Shown piece by piece: positions 9,168 through 18,594 of a stretch of DNA of 64,000 bases (within the stretch, counting starts at the first letter, position 1; every line of letters starts with the position of its first letter). Location: contig JALNKM010000004.1 in assembly GCA_023268155.1 (NCBI GenBank), positions 92,176 to 156,175 on the forward strand. The letters are read 5' to 3'. The translations under genes were made by a program, and so were the position numbers. Below the pieces are notes generated by a model. The model was not told the DNA's origin, made no database searches, and saw only the letters and a list, made by a program, of their open reading frames with translations. This DNA is from Candidatus Geocrenenecus huangii. Lineage in GTDB: Archaea; Thermoproteota; Nitrososphaeria_A; Caldarchaeales; Wolframiiraptoraceae.

Positions 9168-9412
9168 CTCTCCGTCTTTTCAATGATGTAGAATACTTCT
9201 CCAACGTATCTATTACCAGGATTAATTTGCTCGACTTCGGCGAAAGGCTGGATGACCGGTCCGAAGATGTTTACTATTTCTCCAACTTCTCTGAGAGATG
9301 AATCGTAAACTTTTACTCTAATCCTCGGGTTTCTCTCACACTTAATTACTAGACGGTTTCTTACAATCTTCCACAATGTTCCAAGTCTCACTGGATTTAT
9401 TCTCTTCGACAC
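9164..9412 (-). CDS. gar1: H/ACA RNP component Gar1
   Basis: An 82-residue beta-barrel protein of the Gar1 family, part of the H/ACA ribonucleoprotein that converts uridine to pseudouridine in rRNA. Typical features are the RLGTLWKI opening, the VGEIVNIFGPV turn shared by Gar1 proteins, and GNRYVGEVFYI near the C-terminus. Its length matches archaeal Gar1, which lacks the RGG tails of the eukaryotic protein. It sits between srp19 (41-base gap) and tfb (four-base overlap), a gar1-tfb pairing that is common in archaea. The partner proteins Cbf5, Nop10 and L7Ae are not in the window. Confidence 0.88.
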   Translation of the reverse strand: MSKRINPVRLGTLWKIVRNRLVIKCERNPRIRVKVYDSSLREVGEIVNIFGPVIQPFAEVEQINPGNRYVGEVFYIIEKTER

Positions 9413-9453
9413 GTCTACTCTTTCTCTCTCGAATGTTTAAAGTTTACCTTTTC

Positions 9454-9741
9454 TTACTCGGTTAGTATTTTGAGGCGATGAGCCAGGGTCTTAATTAGAG
9501 AATTTTTATTGATTGGTTTGTTAGGTTTAATTATCAACCTACCTGTTCTAATCCACCAAGTAGATGGATGAGCTCCCTCTTCTATTTCAACACTCCATCC
9601 TAAGCTTTTCGCAGCTTCGATTATTTTTTCAATTGACGGATTCTTTACAGCTAGATCAAGGGGGACACGTCTACATCTAGACCTAGGGGCGTTCTTATCG
9701 AAATATATTGGCCAGACAATGTAGCCATCCCGCTTAATCAT
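9454..9741 (-). CDS. srp19: Signal recognition particle subunit SRP19
   Basis: A 95-residue SRP19 homologue, which binds the tips of SRP RNA helices 6 and 8 and promotes SRP54 assembly. Recognisable elements are the opening VWPIYFDKNAPRSRCRRVP, a middle AAKSLG...EEGAHPSTWW, and the basic segment GRLIIKPNKPINK. It is probably the first gene of the leftward srp19-gar1-tfb-TFE-beta transcription unit. The 288-bp gap upstream to rps8e (9742-10029) contains no ORF that I can support. It has an AATCTT...AAGATT inverted repeat near 9784-9807 and A/T-rich promoter-like sequence. Confidence 0.92.
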   Translation of the reverse strand: MIKRDGYIVWPIYFDKNAPRSRCRRVPLDLAVKNPSIEKIIEAAKSLGWSVEIEEGAHPSTWWIRTGRLIIKPNKPINKNSLIKTLAHRLKILTE

Positions 9742-10029
9742 TCACCGTCTTCTCCAACCTAAGAATTATCTTGTATACTTCTAATCTTGGGAACTATTTT
9801 AAGATTGTACTCTTCAACATTTTTGTCGCCTTTATGTAAAATGGGGTAGAACTAGATTAATCACGTTGAATCTTCACGTATGAGTTATCGTCAGGTTCTC
9901 GCAAAGATAATTGATGGAGGCGGGAAGTGAGGTTAAGACAAAAAAACTCATATCCAGCTCTGTCTGTTTGATTTACATATCTGAGGGATAGAGAAATACG
10001 GAGTATTACAGGGTATCTTTTTTCAGGAA

Positions 10030-10416
10030 TTATGTTTTAGTTACCACAGCGTTTATCACTCCGTTTTGCCCGGGTCTAGATGTTACTCTAGCTTTACCGA
10101 TCTCCGTCTCTATTATAGCTCCTTTTGTTATAACCCCTCTCCTCTCATAGTCTCTACTAGCTTTATTAGCGATAACCCTCAAGATCTTTACTTTCTTGCA
10201 GACCCCGGTCTCAGGGTCGATAACGTTTGCATAATGGTCTGATGCAAGTGAATATTTTACTCCTCCACCTCTTATCCTCTTTTCTCTAATTTTTCTATCA
10301 CCGATTATTGTTAGAGCAGGGTCTCTACCTCTCTCGTATCTTCTCTTCTTTCTATATGGGCGCTTCTTTCCGCCTGTCGGCTTCCTCTTATGAAGATCCC
10401 AATGCCACTGTACCAT
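10030..10416 (-). CDS. rps8e: 30S ribosomal protein S8e
   Basis: A 128-residue ribosomal protein of the small subunit, found only in archaea and eukaryotes. Hallmarks are the N-terminal WHWDLHKRKPTGGKKRP with its basic run, the RIRGGGVKYSLAS segment, and the C-terminal VTSRPGQNGVINAV. Length is normal for archaea. A TATA-like ATTAAATATA on the minus strand at about 10443-10454 lies some 30 bases before the start. It is probably monocistronic: srp19 follows after 288 bases and scpB ends 116 bases upstream. Confidence 0.95.
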   Translation of the reverse strand: MVQWHWDLHKRKPTGGKKRPYRKKRRYERGRDPALTIIGDRKIREKRIRGGGVKYSLASDHYANVIDPETGVCKKVKILRVIANKASRDYERRGVITKGAIIETEIGKARVTSRPGQNGVINAVVTKT

Positions 10417-10532
10417 CTATATCATGTAATCTCATGAGAAAGCTATATTTAATGATAAAGTCGTTATACAATATTTTTAACGAAGATGCTCGATGAAGAC
10501 TTGCATCATAGTCTCTTAATAGAATGGTTCTC

Positions 10533-11144
10533 TTATGCACTGCTTGATAAAGGTTCTTCAGATTTCTCGAAATTGTATGCTTTCATTGTATCCTCAGAAG
10601 ACCTGTTTCCGGTTTTCTCTTTATTTCCTTCTAAATTTAACATTAATGCCTTCTTTATGGCTGAAGGAGTATTTGGTACTCCTAGGTAATCTGCTAGTAG
10701 CTGTGTAGTCTTCAAGATCTTGGTTTTACCCTTTTCTTCAGCTTCTACTAGACCTCTCTCTACTAAGATCTTCACATGTCTGTATGCTGAATTTCCTCTA
10801 ACGGCTGCGACTTTACTCTGCTCTATTGGCTGATGGTAAGCTATGAACGATAGTGTCCTCATGATCCCTCTGCTAAACAACGGTTTTTTCACATATCTCT
10901 TAACCAAGTCATGGTATTCTCTTCTAAGCCTAAGATAGAATCTTTCACCTGGAAGCTCAACCAACTCAATAGCGCTCCTACCGTCATTGTATTTCTTCAT
11001 TAATTCTTTTACGGCTGATAATATTTTCTCTTTCTTTCTTAAGCCGCATATACTTAACATTTCTCTTACCTCCACAGGCTTCGATGCAGCGAAGAGCAAT
11101 GCCTCAATCCTTGTAACGATGTCTTTAGAGTCTTCCATCGGCAA
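10533..11144 (-). CDS. scpB: Segregation and condensation protein B
   Basis: A 203-residue ScpB homologue with two winged-helix domains (about 8-75 and 85-160: RIEALLFAASKPV, IEQSKVAAVRG, KILVERGLVEAEEKG). It dimerises and binds the ScpA kleisin, regulating the SMC condensin complex. It is last in the smc-scpA-scpB operon and its start overlaps the scpA end by 20 bases. An in-frame ATG two codons in (11138) is an alternative start. The C-terminal 40 residues are charged and probably disordered. Confidence 0.88.
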   Translation of the reverse strand: MPMEDSKDIVTRIEALLFAASKPVEVREMLSICGLRKKEKILSAVKELMKKYNDGRSAIELVELPGERFYLRLRREYHDLVKRYVKKPLFSRGIMRTLSFIAYHQPIEQSKVAAVRGNSAYRHVKILVERGLVEAEEKGKTKILKTTQLLADYLGVPNTPSAIKKALMLNLEGNKEKTGNRSSEDTMKAYNFEKSEEPLSSSA

Positions 11145-11781
11145 CCCACTTCACCACGATCTTGCCTGTTTCCTCATCTTGGATTATCTCGACTACGCCT
11201 CTAGCAGCTGCGAAGAGCAGTAATATAAATCGTCGTACCGCCTCTAACTTATCAACACCTTCCACCAGGACCCTGAATTCGATCATCTCATATTCTGTGA
11301 ATATTTCCCTAAGGGTTTTTATGAATTCCTCGATCCTCTCTTCCAGCTTTACTAGATAATCTTCAAAGCTCAGATCTGTAAATGCTTGTAATCGTTCCGG
11401 GATGTTTTTTGTTTTAAAATCTTGGTAGAGTACGGCTTCAAGGGAAGAGGCCAGCTCCTGTATAGTCAGTATCATGAATTCCGGGGGGATAGGGAGATCT
11501 ATAGGTCGGGGGATGACTAGTTGAGGTTTTTCTTTGGGTTCACTAGGCGTATCTGATTTAAGTAATTTCTCAGTCTTCATTCTATGGATTGTTGCTGCAG
11601 AATACAATGCTATTCCGCATGGGTTCAAGTCTATAATCTCGAGTTTTCCCAGCTCCTCCAACAATGCTCTAATAATCTTTACAAGATTTATCTCCCATGG
11701 CTTCACCCTATCCAGCCTAGTTACGTCGAATAATATCTTCCACCTAGGATCACTCCAGATAGTAATCACCTTCTCACTCAT
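11125..11781 (-). CDS. scpA: Segregation and condensation protein A (kleisin)
   Basis: A 218-residue kleisin that bridges the two heads of an SMC dimer. The N-terminal region has the DVTRLDRVKPWEINLVKI segment, the expected SMC-neck-binding helices. The middle is a proline-rich linker (PRPIDLPIPPEF). The C-terminal winged helix contains EFRVLVEGVDKLEAVRRFI and LLFAAARG, which binds the cap of the other SMC head. It overlaps the smc stop by eight bases and scpB by 20, so all three are coupled. The size is slightly below bacterial ScpA. Confidence 0.88.
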   Translation of the reverse strand: MSEKVITIWSDPRWKILFDVTRLDRVKPWEINLVKIIRALLEELGKLEIIDLNPCGIALYSAATIHRMKTEKLLKSDTPSEPKEKPQLVIPRPIDLPIPPEFMILTIQELASSLEAVLYQDFKTKNIPERLQAFTDLSFEDYLVKLEERIEEFIKTLREIFTEYEMIEFRVLVEGVDKLEAVRRFILLLFAAARGVVEIIQDEETGKIVVKWVADGRL

Positions 11782-14700
11782 AGCCTACAACCTCATTAAC
11801 ATTCATCTTGACAATTCTAGATTCTCCGCCCCTATTATACACTCCGATCAGCTGCTCTGCTTTCTCTGCAATTACATCTTTCAAGCTAATAACTATTATC
11901 TGAGTCTTCCTAGACATTTCCTCGAATAGCTCAGCCAACCTAGTACTATAATTGATATCCATATGTGCATCTACTTCATCGAAGACGTAGAATTCCGCAG
12001 GCGTTAATCCTTGGAGAGCTAAGAGTAAAGCTACGGCAGCGACGGATTTCTCTCCTCCACTAGCACTTCTAGCAGACCTCGCTGATTTTCCAGGAAATCG
12101 TAGGATCATCTCTACTCCTTTACTAAAGGGGTTATCGAAGTCTTCTAATTTAAGCCAAGCTTGACCCCCGGTCAAGATAGAGAAAAATCTTTCGAAGCTT
12201 TCTGAGACCTTGTTGAAGGTATTCATGAATACTTTCCTTTTCTCACTCTCTATCCAGTTGATGAATCTGAATATCTCGTCCCTCTCTTCTTCGAGTTCTC
12301 TAATCCTCTGCGACCTCAGCTTGTAGTTTCCAATGAGCTCTTCGTATTGTTGTGGTGCAAGTTGATTAATCTTATCTAGTTCCCTTAATTCTTCGATTAA
12401 TTCATTTTCGAGTTCACCGGCCATCTCTACGGGGATTTCAGGAGAATCCAATACTGGTAGAGAATCTAGTTCTTCTCGAATCTTCTTTAATTCTGTTTCT
12501 TGTTGGCTTCTCCTTACGGCTATGCTCAGCCTCTTATTAGTTAGTTCTTGAAGCCTTGAATCGAGAAGTCTGAGCTCGCTCCTCATATTTGAGATACGTG
12601 ATGAATGTTTTTCTATTTCATTCTTTCTCTGCTGTATGCCCATTATCAAGTTATTTAGTTCTTGGTTATGTTTTTCATGCTCAGCCTGAACTGTGTTGTG
12701 TTGCGTCAGAATATGCTCAAGCATCTTCTCCAACTCTTCTTTCTCTTTCTTCTTCTCCTCAATCTTCAACTTCGTTTTTTCGATCTGAGCCTCAAGTCTC
12801 TGAAACTCTCTATTGTATTCTTGAATTAAGCGGGAGGATTCACGAAGTTCTAATTCGAGCTCTTTACGTTTAGCCGAGAGATTAAGGAATTCTTCTTCAT
12901 TCTTTTTAATATCCTCTTTTAGAAGCTGGATCTCGGATCCATCTATCTGCTTTAATCTCTCTAGATTCTTAACATGTTCCTCTAGCATCAGCTTATCATT
13001 CAACAATTCTTTCTTTAGCTTAATCCTCTCTACGTGAAGGTGTGCGAACTTTATGAAGTTCTCGAATATTTCTTCTCGAAGCTTCTTTAGTGCTCTTTCT
13101 TCAAGCTCTTTTTCTAGATTAATTTTGCCTTTCTCATCATATGTTCGATTCTTCTCTAATTCTGTGGTATAGAGAAGGTTTTGTATCTCCTCGATCCTTG
13201 CTCTAACCTGATTTAAGATCTTTATTGACTCATTGTATTCATGTTCTAACTGTATGATGTTCTGATCGAATACCGTGCTAGAAACTTCTATTCTCCCATC
13301 TGGATAAGATACAATCCCTCTACTGTCAACTATTACGGTATTGGGATTGCGGGGGAGCTCGACTACATTCTTGAATGATATATTCTTTAGAAGATGGCTT
13401 AGTACCTCTTCAGCCCATTTCGCTTTAGGTTTAATTCCTTTAAATTTCAAGTTATTTCCTTTTTTAACCATTTCGAGAGGGAGGATCTTTATCTTTAATC
13501 CTGATTTATGGAAGATTTCAGCTAACTGTATCCCCGTCATCCAATTACCGACAACGAGAGAATGTATCCATCCAGAAGTTCCAGCCTCAAGTCTAATCAA
13601 CATCCTGTAATCTTCTACATCTACCCAATCTCTCAATATTCCGTAGACCTCTTTAACCTCTCCTAACGCATCCTTGACCTTTTCTTCTAAACTCCTCTTT
13701 CCTATCAGCCCCATGGAGCCTATCGTCTGGATTATTCTTGATAGATTCTTCTCAATCTCCTGGGCCTTCAATAATTTATTCCTCAGTCTAACATATTCTC
13801 GATTTAGATGTTCTAATGTTTCTTCAAGTTTTTGTAACTCATCTACACGTTTTCTATAGCTATGCTGCATTTTCGTGATCTCCTGAATACCTTCTGTAAT
13901 AATGTTCAAAATCTTTGTAGATTCTTCTTCTATTGAAGTGATCTTCTTCTCGACTTCAGCTATCCTGACTTTAGTCAACTCGATGTCTTTCTCTAATCTA
14001 TTCTTTCTCGAAATTGCTTCTTCGAGATCTCTCTCAAGATTATTCAGTTGGATTTTTAGAAGGTCCAGTTTCTTTTTACGTTCTTCAAGTATTCCCACTA
14101 TGTTAGAGAAGTCTTCTTTTATGGAATCATGCTTTGTTTTCTCTTTGGCTATTGTTTGTATGATGTTCTCTTTAAGGTTTGAGCTTTCTTCTAGCGAGTT
14201 CTTTAGGTTGGTTAACTCAATATCGATATTTCTCAGCCTTTCGATTGTAGTTGATTTTTCCGATGTTAAAGATATTTCTCTTAGTCTAAGTTCTTCACGA
14301 ATCTTCTCTGCCCCCCTCATCTTTTCTTCAAGCTCAGAGATTTCTCTAGTGTACCTTGTCCATTCTTCTTCTGCTGCGCTAAGCTCTCTTGCATACTGTT
14401 CTCGACTATCTTGTATTTTCGTTATTTCTTCTTCAAGTTTCATCAACTCAGCATCTAGCTCTATCAATTCTTTCTTCAATGTTGACTCAGTACTCCTCAA
14501 TTTAGCTAATCTTATGGCGGAAAGTATATCTTCTATCTGTCTCCTCCTGTAAGCTTCGTTCCTCTCTCTCTGAAGTTGGTTTACTCTTGATTTAACTTCT
14601 GTTGTCCCCGCTTTAGCTATTGCAATGTTCTTCTCAGCTATTTGCAGATGTTCTTCTGCTTCCTGCTTCTTCTTATCATATTCTCCTATTCCTGAAATGT

Positions 14701-15181
14701 CTTCAAGCATCTTCCTTAACTCTATGTTACTCATTTCAGCGATCGATGTCACTGAGCCTTGGGGCACGATGTTGAAGCTGGTAGGCTTTATATTCGCCAT
14801 GGAGAGTATAGTTAGTATCTCAGCTCTGGATGCCTGTCTACCGTTGAGAAGATATTCGCTTTCCCCATTCCTGTCGAGTCTTCTCGTTATAGTTACTTCA
14901 GGGGAATCTACTGGAAGTATCCTTTCAGAATTATCTAACGTTAGAGAAACTTTAGCTATGCTGGTTGAAGCATCATCATATACTAGTTCAGACATCTTTC
15001 CTACTCTTAAATTATGTGCGCTAAGTTCTCCTAGAGCAAATCTTATAGCATCAAGTATATTTGATTTTCCTCCTCCATTAGGTCCAGTTATTACGACTAA
15101 GCCTTTCTCAAAATCTATAGAATTCTTCTTAGAGCCGAACGATTTAAACCCTTGGATTGTTAATTTCTTAATATAAACCAT
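11774..15181 (-). CDS. smc: Chromosome segregation ATPase SMC
   Basis: A 1135-residue SMC protein. The N-terminal head has Walker A GPNGGGKS (33-40). Long coiled coils run from about 165-480 and 655-1000, either side of a globular hinge at about 490-650. The C-terminal head has the ABC signature SGGEKS (1041-1046) and Walker B with FDEVDAH (1067-1073). It folds chromosomes as a dimer with ScpA and ScpB, encoded immediately downstream with overlapping genes. This operon is ordinary in euryarchaea and bacteria but is absent from many crenarchaea, which helps place the host. Serine-rich open frames on the opposite strand here are shadows of the Glu/Lys-rich coils. Confidence 0.97.
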   Translation of the reverse strand: MVYIKKLTIQGFKSFGSKKNSIDFEKGLVVITGPNGGGKSNILDAIRFALGELSAHNLRVGKMSELVYDDASTSIAKVSLTLDNSERILPVDSPEVTITRRLDRNGESEYLLNGRQASRAEILTILSMANIKPTSFNIVPQGSVTSIAEMSNIELRKMLEDISGIGEYDKKKQEAEEHLQIAEKNIAIAKAGTTEVKSRVNQLQRERNEAYRRRQIEDILSAIRLAKLRSTESTLKKELIELDAELMKLEEEITKIQDSREQYARELSAAEEEWTRYTREISELEEKMRGAEKIREELRLREISLTSEKSTTIERLRNIDIELTNLKNSLEESSNLKENIIQTIAKEKTKHDSIKEDFSNIVGILEERKKKLDLLKIQLNNLERDLEEAISRKNRLEKDIELTKVRIAEVEKKITSIEEESTKILNIITEGIQEITKMQHSYRKRVDELQKLEETLEHLNREYVRLRNKLLKAQEIEKNLSRIIQTIGSMGLIGKRSLEEKVKDALGEVKEVYGILRDWVDVEDYRMLIRLEAGTSGWIHSLVVGNWMTGIQLAEIFHKSGLKIKILPLEMVKKGNNLKFKGIKPKAKWAEEVLSHLLKNISFKNVVELPRNPNTVIVDSRGIVSYPDGRIEVSSTVFDQNIIQLEHEYNESIKILNQVRARIEEIQNLLYTTELEKNRTYDEKGKINLEKELEERALKKLREEIFENFIKFAHLHVERIKLKKELLNDKLMLEEHVKNLERLKQIDGSEIQLLKEDIKKNEEEFLNLSAKRKELELELRESSRLIQEYNREFQRLEAQIEKTKLKIEEKKKEKEELEKMLEHILTQHNTVQAEHEKHNQELNNLIMGIQQRKNEIEKHSSRISNMRSELRLLDSRLQELTNKRLSIAVRRSQQETELKKIREELDSLPVLDSPEIPVEMAGELENELIEELRELDKINQLAPQQYEELIGNYKLRSQRIRELEEERDEIFRFINWIESEKRKVFMNTFNKVSESFERFFSILTGGQAWLKLEDFDNPFSKGVEMILRFPGKSARSARSASGGEKSVAAVALLLALQGLTPAEFYVFDEVDAHMDINYSTRLAELFEEMSRKTQIIVISLKDVIAEKAEQLIGVYNRGGESRIVKMNVNEVVGYE

Positions 15182-15210
15182 TCTCTGCTGGTATGGAGGA
15201 AACTAAAGAC

Positions 15211-15227
15211 TTATTAATATATATTAG
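15211..15227 (-). promoter_or_regulatory. Probable promoter of the smc-scpA-scpB operon
   Basis: The A/T-rich near-palindrome TTATTAATATATATTAG lies 30-46 bases upstream of the smc ATG (15179-15181). On the minus strand it gives a good TATA box at the distance expected for a short or absent leader. No other TATA-like element is closer. Confidence 0.5.
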
Positions 15228-15412
15228 ATGAACCCCTACTTAATAATACGATGGGAAACAAAGAGTCTTACCGATAGACATCAGACCATGTATCAGATAG
15301 TAGGCTGAATAGTTTACCCACATGATTCTTGTACCTGCTGAGGTCTGAAAGATAATGTATCCAATAAATATATTTAGTGATTTAGCTAATTTTTTCCTAG
15401 AGTTGAGTCTTC

Positions 15413-16474
15413 ATGGAGAGGCTGGAGAAGCTTCAAGCCTTGATGGAGGAATTAGGTTTTACTTCTTTTGTATTAACTTCGCCTGCCAACATATTCTATT
15501 TTACAGGGTTCATGTGTTCAGGATACCTTGTTACCTCTCTTAACGAAGTCTCAAGACTCTATGTTTATCCTATCGATTATGAAGCTGCTCAAACATACTG
15601 TACACAGGGGGTTGAAGTTACTAGAATGAAGATTACGTCTAGCGTAGCCGACATAGTCCTCGGTCTACCAACCTCACTAAAGAAGAAGATGGGATTCGAT
15701 AGGCTAGAAATTGAGCATTATCTCAAGCTTAGAGAAAATGTTGAATCATTGGAAGCTTCTCCCGACATCATCTGGAGACTTCGAAGCATAAAGGATCAGG
15801 AAGAGATAGCGAGGATCACGAAAGCTGCAGGGATAACTTCTAGGTGCATGGAGCTGGCTTCCGAGATCATCAGTGATGGTGTTAGAGAGTCAGAAATTAA
15901 GGCAGAGATACTCGAAGAAATGATAAATTCGGGAGCTGATAAACCAGCCTTCGACATCATCGTCGCCTCAGGTGAGAAGTCATCGTTCCCGCATGGTGGG
16001 TTAGGGGATAGAACGATCAGGGACGGAGACATAGTTGTAGTAGATATCGGCTCATCATATCAAGGATACTGTGCAGATATGACGAGAACATTCTATGTCG
16101 GCTCCAACCCGCCCTCCGAAATATTAAGCATATACAATCTAGTTCTTGATACAAAGAATATGGTTGAAGAAAACACGAAGTCGTGGATTCTCGCCTCTTC
16201 GCTTGATGAGGTTGCTAGAACAATGATAACCAGTAAAGGGTACGGCGATTATTTCGTTCATGGTCTTGGCCACGGTATAGGGATAGACATCCATGAGCCA
16301 CCGAGAATCAACCCTGTAAGCCAAGAAATACTCCAAGAAAATAATGTGATAACCATCGAGCCCGGGATATATGTTCCTAAAAGATTTGGCATACGTATAG
16401 AGGATACGATCATAGTGGGTAGAGATAGCGTAGTGAAGCTTACTTCACATCCGTACGAGTTAGCTATCGCTTAA
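15413..16474 (+). CDS. M24-family Xaa-Pro aminopeptidase
   Basis: A 353-residue dimetal peptidase that removes N-terminal residues before proline. The N-terminal domain is of the creatinase/prolidase type (TSPANIFYFTGF). The pita-bread catalytic domain has all five metal ligands: D211 (VVDIGS), D222 (CADMTRTF), a His in HGLGHGIG, a Glu in IEPGIYV and a Glu in IRIEDT. A TATA-like AATATATTTA at about 15366-15375 lies upstream. The stop overlaps that of the convergent uppS gene by four bases. Prolidase activity on dipeptides cannot be excluded. Confidence 0.92.
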   Translation: MERLEKLQALMEELGFTSFVLTSPANIFYFTGFMCSGYLVTSLNEVSRLYVYPIDYEAAQTYCTQGVEVTRMKITSSVADIVLGLPTSLKKKMGFDRLEIEHYLKLRENVESLEASPDIIWRLRSIKDQEEIARITKAAGITSRCMELASEIISDGVRESEIKAEILEEMINSGADKPAFDIIVASGEKSSFPHGGLGDRTIRDGDIVVVDIGSSYQGYCADMTRTFYVGSNPPSEILSIYNLVLDTKNMVEENTKSWILASSLDEVARTMITSKGYGDYFVHGLGHGIGIDIHEPPRINPVSQEILQENNVITIEPGIYVPKRFGIRIEDTIIVGRDSVVKLTSHPYELAIA

Positions 16475-17259
16475 GCTCCAAGCCTCCTCTGCCTCTTCTG
16501 GTATATTCTTATCGCTCGCATAAGGTCTATCTTCCTGAACTCGGGCCAGTAAACATCTAGAAAGACTAGCTCGCTATAAGCACATTGCCATAGTAGAAAG
16601 TTGCTTATCCTCTCTTCCCCCGAGGTCCTAATTATCAAGTCTGGATCATTTTTGGGGAGATCAGCTGTGTAGAGATGTTTCTCGATGATTTTTTCATCTA
16701 TATCTTCTATGTTTAATTCTCCTCTTAGAACTTTACTTACGATGCTTCTAGTAGCATCTACTATCTCTGCTCTCCCGCCGTACGCTATCGCTATATTTAC
16801 GAAGAAGTTAGAATAATTCTGTGTTGCTTCTTCGATCTTCTCTAATACTTCTCTTACATCTTGTGGAATTAGGTCTTTTCTTCCGATAACCTTAATTCTA
16901 ACATGGTGTTTATGTATTCTTTCATCTCTAAGATACTGTAAACCTTTTTCTTTCAATAATTGGAAAAGCTCTTTCACCTCTCTCCTAGGACGTTTAAAGT
17001 TTTCAGTAGAAAAAACATACAGCGTTATTATCTTGATGCCTAGCTCTAGACACCAGTCTAATAACTCATCGACTTTCTCTGCTCCGAATCTATGCCCTAT
17101 CCATGCATTGTATCCTTTCTCTAAAGCCCATCTCCTATTTCCGTCGAGGATTATTGCAACGTGAGATGGTATCTCACCATTCTTTATACTCTCATGTAAC
17201 CATTTCTCATATAATTTGTAAACCCCGAATATTCTTAAAGCTGCTCTAAGTAGGCTCAT
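16471..17259 (-). CDS. uppS: Polyprenyl diphosphate synthase (cis-prenyltransferase)
   Basis: A 262-residue cis-prenyltransferase that extends allylic diphosphates with isopentenyl units to make the lipid carrier used for N-glycosylation. The catalytic Asp is D39 in ILDGNRRW. Other family motifs are GHRFGAEKV, TLYVFSTENFKRP and the C-terminal LIIRTSGEERISNFLLWQ. Product length is not predictable from sequence. A TATA-like ATAAATTAAAG on the minus strand at about 17284-17294 is about 26 bases from the start, consistent with a leaderless transcript. It converges on the M24 peptidase gene. Confidence 0.93.
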   Translation of the reverse strand: MSLLRAALRIFGVYKLYEKWLHESIKNGEIPSHVAIILDGNRRWALEKGYNAWIGHRFGAEKVDELLDWCLELGIKIITLYVFSTENFKRPRREVKELFQLLKEKGLQYLRDERIHKHHVRIKVIGRKDLIPQDVREVLEKIEEATQNYSNFFVNIAIAYGGRAEIVDATRSIVSKVLRGELNIEDIDEKIIEKHLYTADLPKNDPDLIIRTSGEERISNFLLWQCAYSELVFLDVYWPEFRKIDLMRAIRIYQKRQRRLGA

Positions 17260-17337
17260 TACATCAAGTATAATGTGTGCTCCTTTAATTTATCTCTAAA
17301 CTATTCTATTTTCCTAGAGATTGTGTATTACCGGATT

Positions 17338-18531
17338 CTATTCTTCAGAACTTTCTTTCTTCCTCGGCTTAAAGTAGTCAGAATATATGTTTCTCAATAT
17401 CCTAGTAACTATTAACGTCACCACCATCGTGACTACTCCTAGGACTGCAACCAGTATCAACAAATTAATCTGTAATTCTTCTAGTGGACCAAGAATCGTT
17501 GAAATAATCAATACCCCCGTCCTCTTCAAGAGAGCCCACATCCAGATCGCTAAAATAATCGACCTAATTGTACTCCAGAATCTCTGCTCTCTTATGAACA
17601 GGTAGTATATCGTATTGGAGAATATCGATATCAGTATTCCCACTGAGATTATATCTATGCTACTTATTATGAAGGCTCCTGTTAGTAATGGGATCTTGTC
17701 AATCCACCACCACGTATAGAGTGAGGGGTCTGGAGGATTAGGATAGACAGTAGTAAGAGTGTTTATCGCTGAAACGTATCCGATGTATAGTCCAGCCAAT
17801 AGTAAGATTAATGAAACGAATGCAGCGAATGCTCTAAGCTGTCTGTAGGGTGGCATCCTGAATAAGTTGATAAACCATTTATAGACTCCTATTGTCTTCT
17901 GATCTAGGTTGAATCCTCTAAAGATTAAGATCAAGCCTATGGCCGTCAATATCAACGGTAATGAAATAATGTTTAGAAGGTAGAGAACGCCTGAGATGGT
18001 CAGTATCAGCCCCGGCACTCCAAGAAATATCTTAGCGTACCTAGGCTCTGTAAAAGCTAGCCTAAGGTATCTTCCTAGGAGAAGCCATGTTCTTTCCACA
18101 GACTCACTTTGCCTAACAACTAATCTCTTAACGGATATTATGGGGACGCGGGAGGATATTATCGGTATGACGTATTCATCCGTTACACCATCACTTACAA
18201 ACACTATTCCGTCTGCTTTGAATATTTTTAAAACCTCCTCAAGTTCATGGAGTATCTTTTCATCTGCCTCAAGGCCTTCACTTTCCGCTCCTGCAAGAGT
18301 GGCAACCTGCACATTCTCCTCGCCGATTTTCTCGGCTAGTTCTTTGTAGACTCTGAGAGCACCGAACATTGCGTTCACATCTGCTTCTTCTGGATCGCTT
18401 AGTGCTAGCATTTGAGCTGCTTGGAGATTCTGGTCATATCCTAGAAGAGGGGTTGATATGCCTGTCTTTCTCTTGAGATCATCATCACGGTCAACTACCA
18501 ATACGAGGAGTCTCTTACGTTCTAATGTCAT
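17338..18531 (-). CDS. DUF373 family membrane protein
   Basis: A 397-residue archaeal protein of the DUF373 family. The N-terminal soluble half (1-140) begins RLLVLVVDRDDD and contains GYDQNL, LALSDPEEADVNAMF and a Rossmann-like LEVLKIFKADGIVFVSDG. The C-terminal half has about six transmembrane segments between residues 165 and 385, and a basic tail. Function is unknown; the conserved acidic patch in the soluble part suggests a ligand or metal site. It follows the coiled-coil gene at 63 bases and probably belongs to the leftward GPN GTPase-coiled-coil-DUF373 run. Confidence 0.85.
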   Translation of the reverse strand: MTLERKRLLVLVVDRDDDLKRKTGISTPLLGYDQNLQAAQMLALSDPEEADVNAMFGALRVYKELAEKIGEENVQVATLAGAESEGLEADEKILHELEEVLKIFKADGIVFVSDGVTDEYVIPIISSRVPIISVKRLVVRQSESVERTWLLLGRYLRLAFTEPRYAKIFLGVPGLILTISGVLYLLNIISLPLILTAIGLILIFRGFNLDQKTIGVYKWFINLFRMPPYRQLRAFAAFVSLILLLAGLYIGYVSAINTLTTVYPNPPDPSLYTWWWIDKIPLLTGAFIISSIDIISVGILISIFSNTIYYLFIREQRFWSTIRSIILAIWMWALLKRTGVLIISTILGPLEELQINLLILVAVLGVVTMVVTLIVTRILRNIYSDYFKPRKKESSEE

Positions 18532-18594
18532 CTGGCTTGTCTATAGGTTATACTGCATGGTTTCAGATAAGTATATCGTATCAAACCTACTACA

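Noticed and set aside
13902..14552. 216-residue serine/phenylalanine-rich reading frame antisense to smc
   Set aside because: It is the reverse complement of the Glu/Lys-rich coiled coil of SMC, a common shadow; no promoter or start signal of its own.
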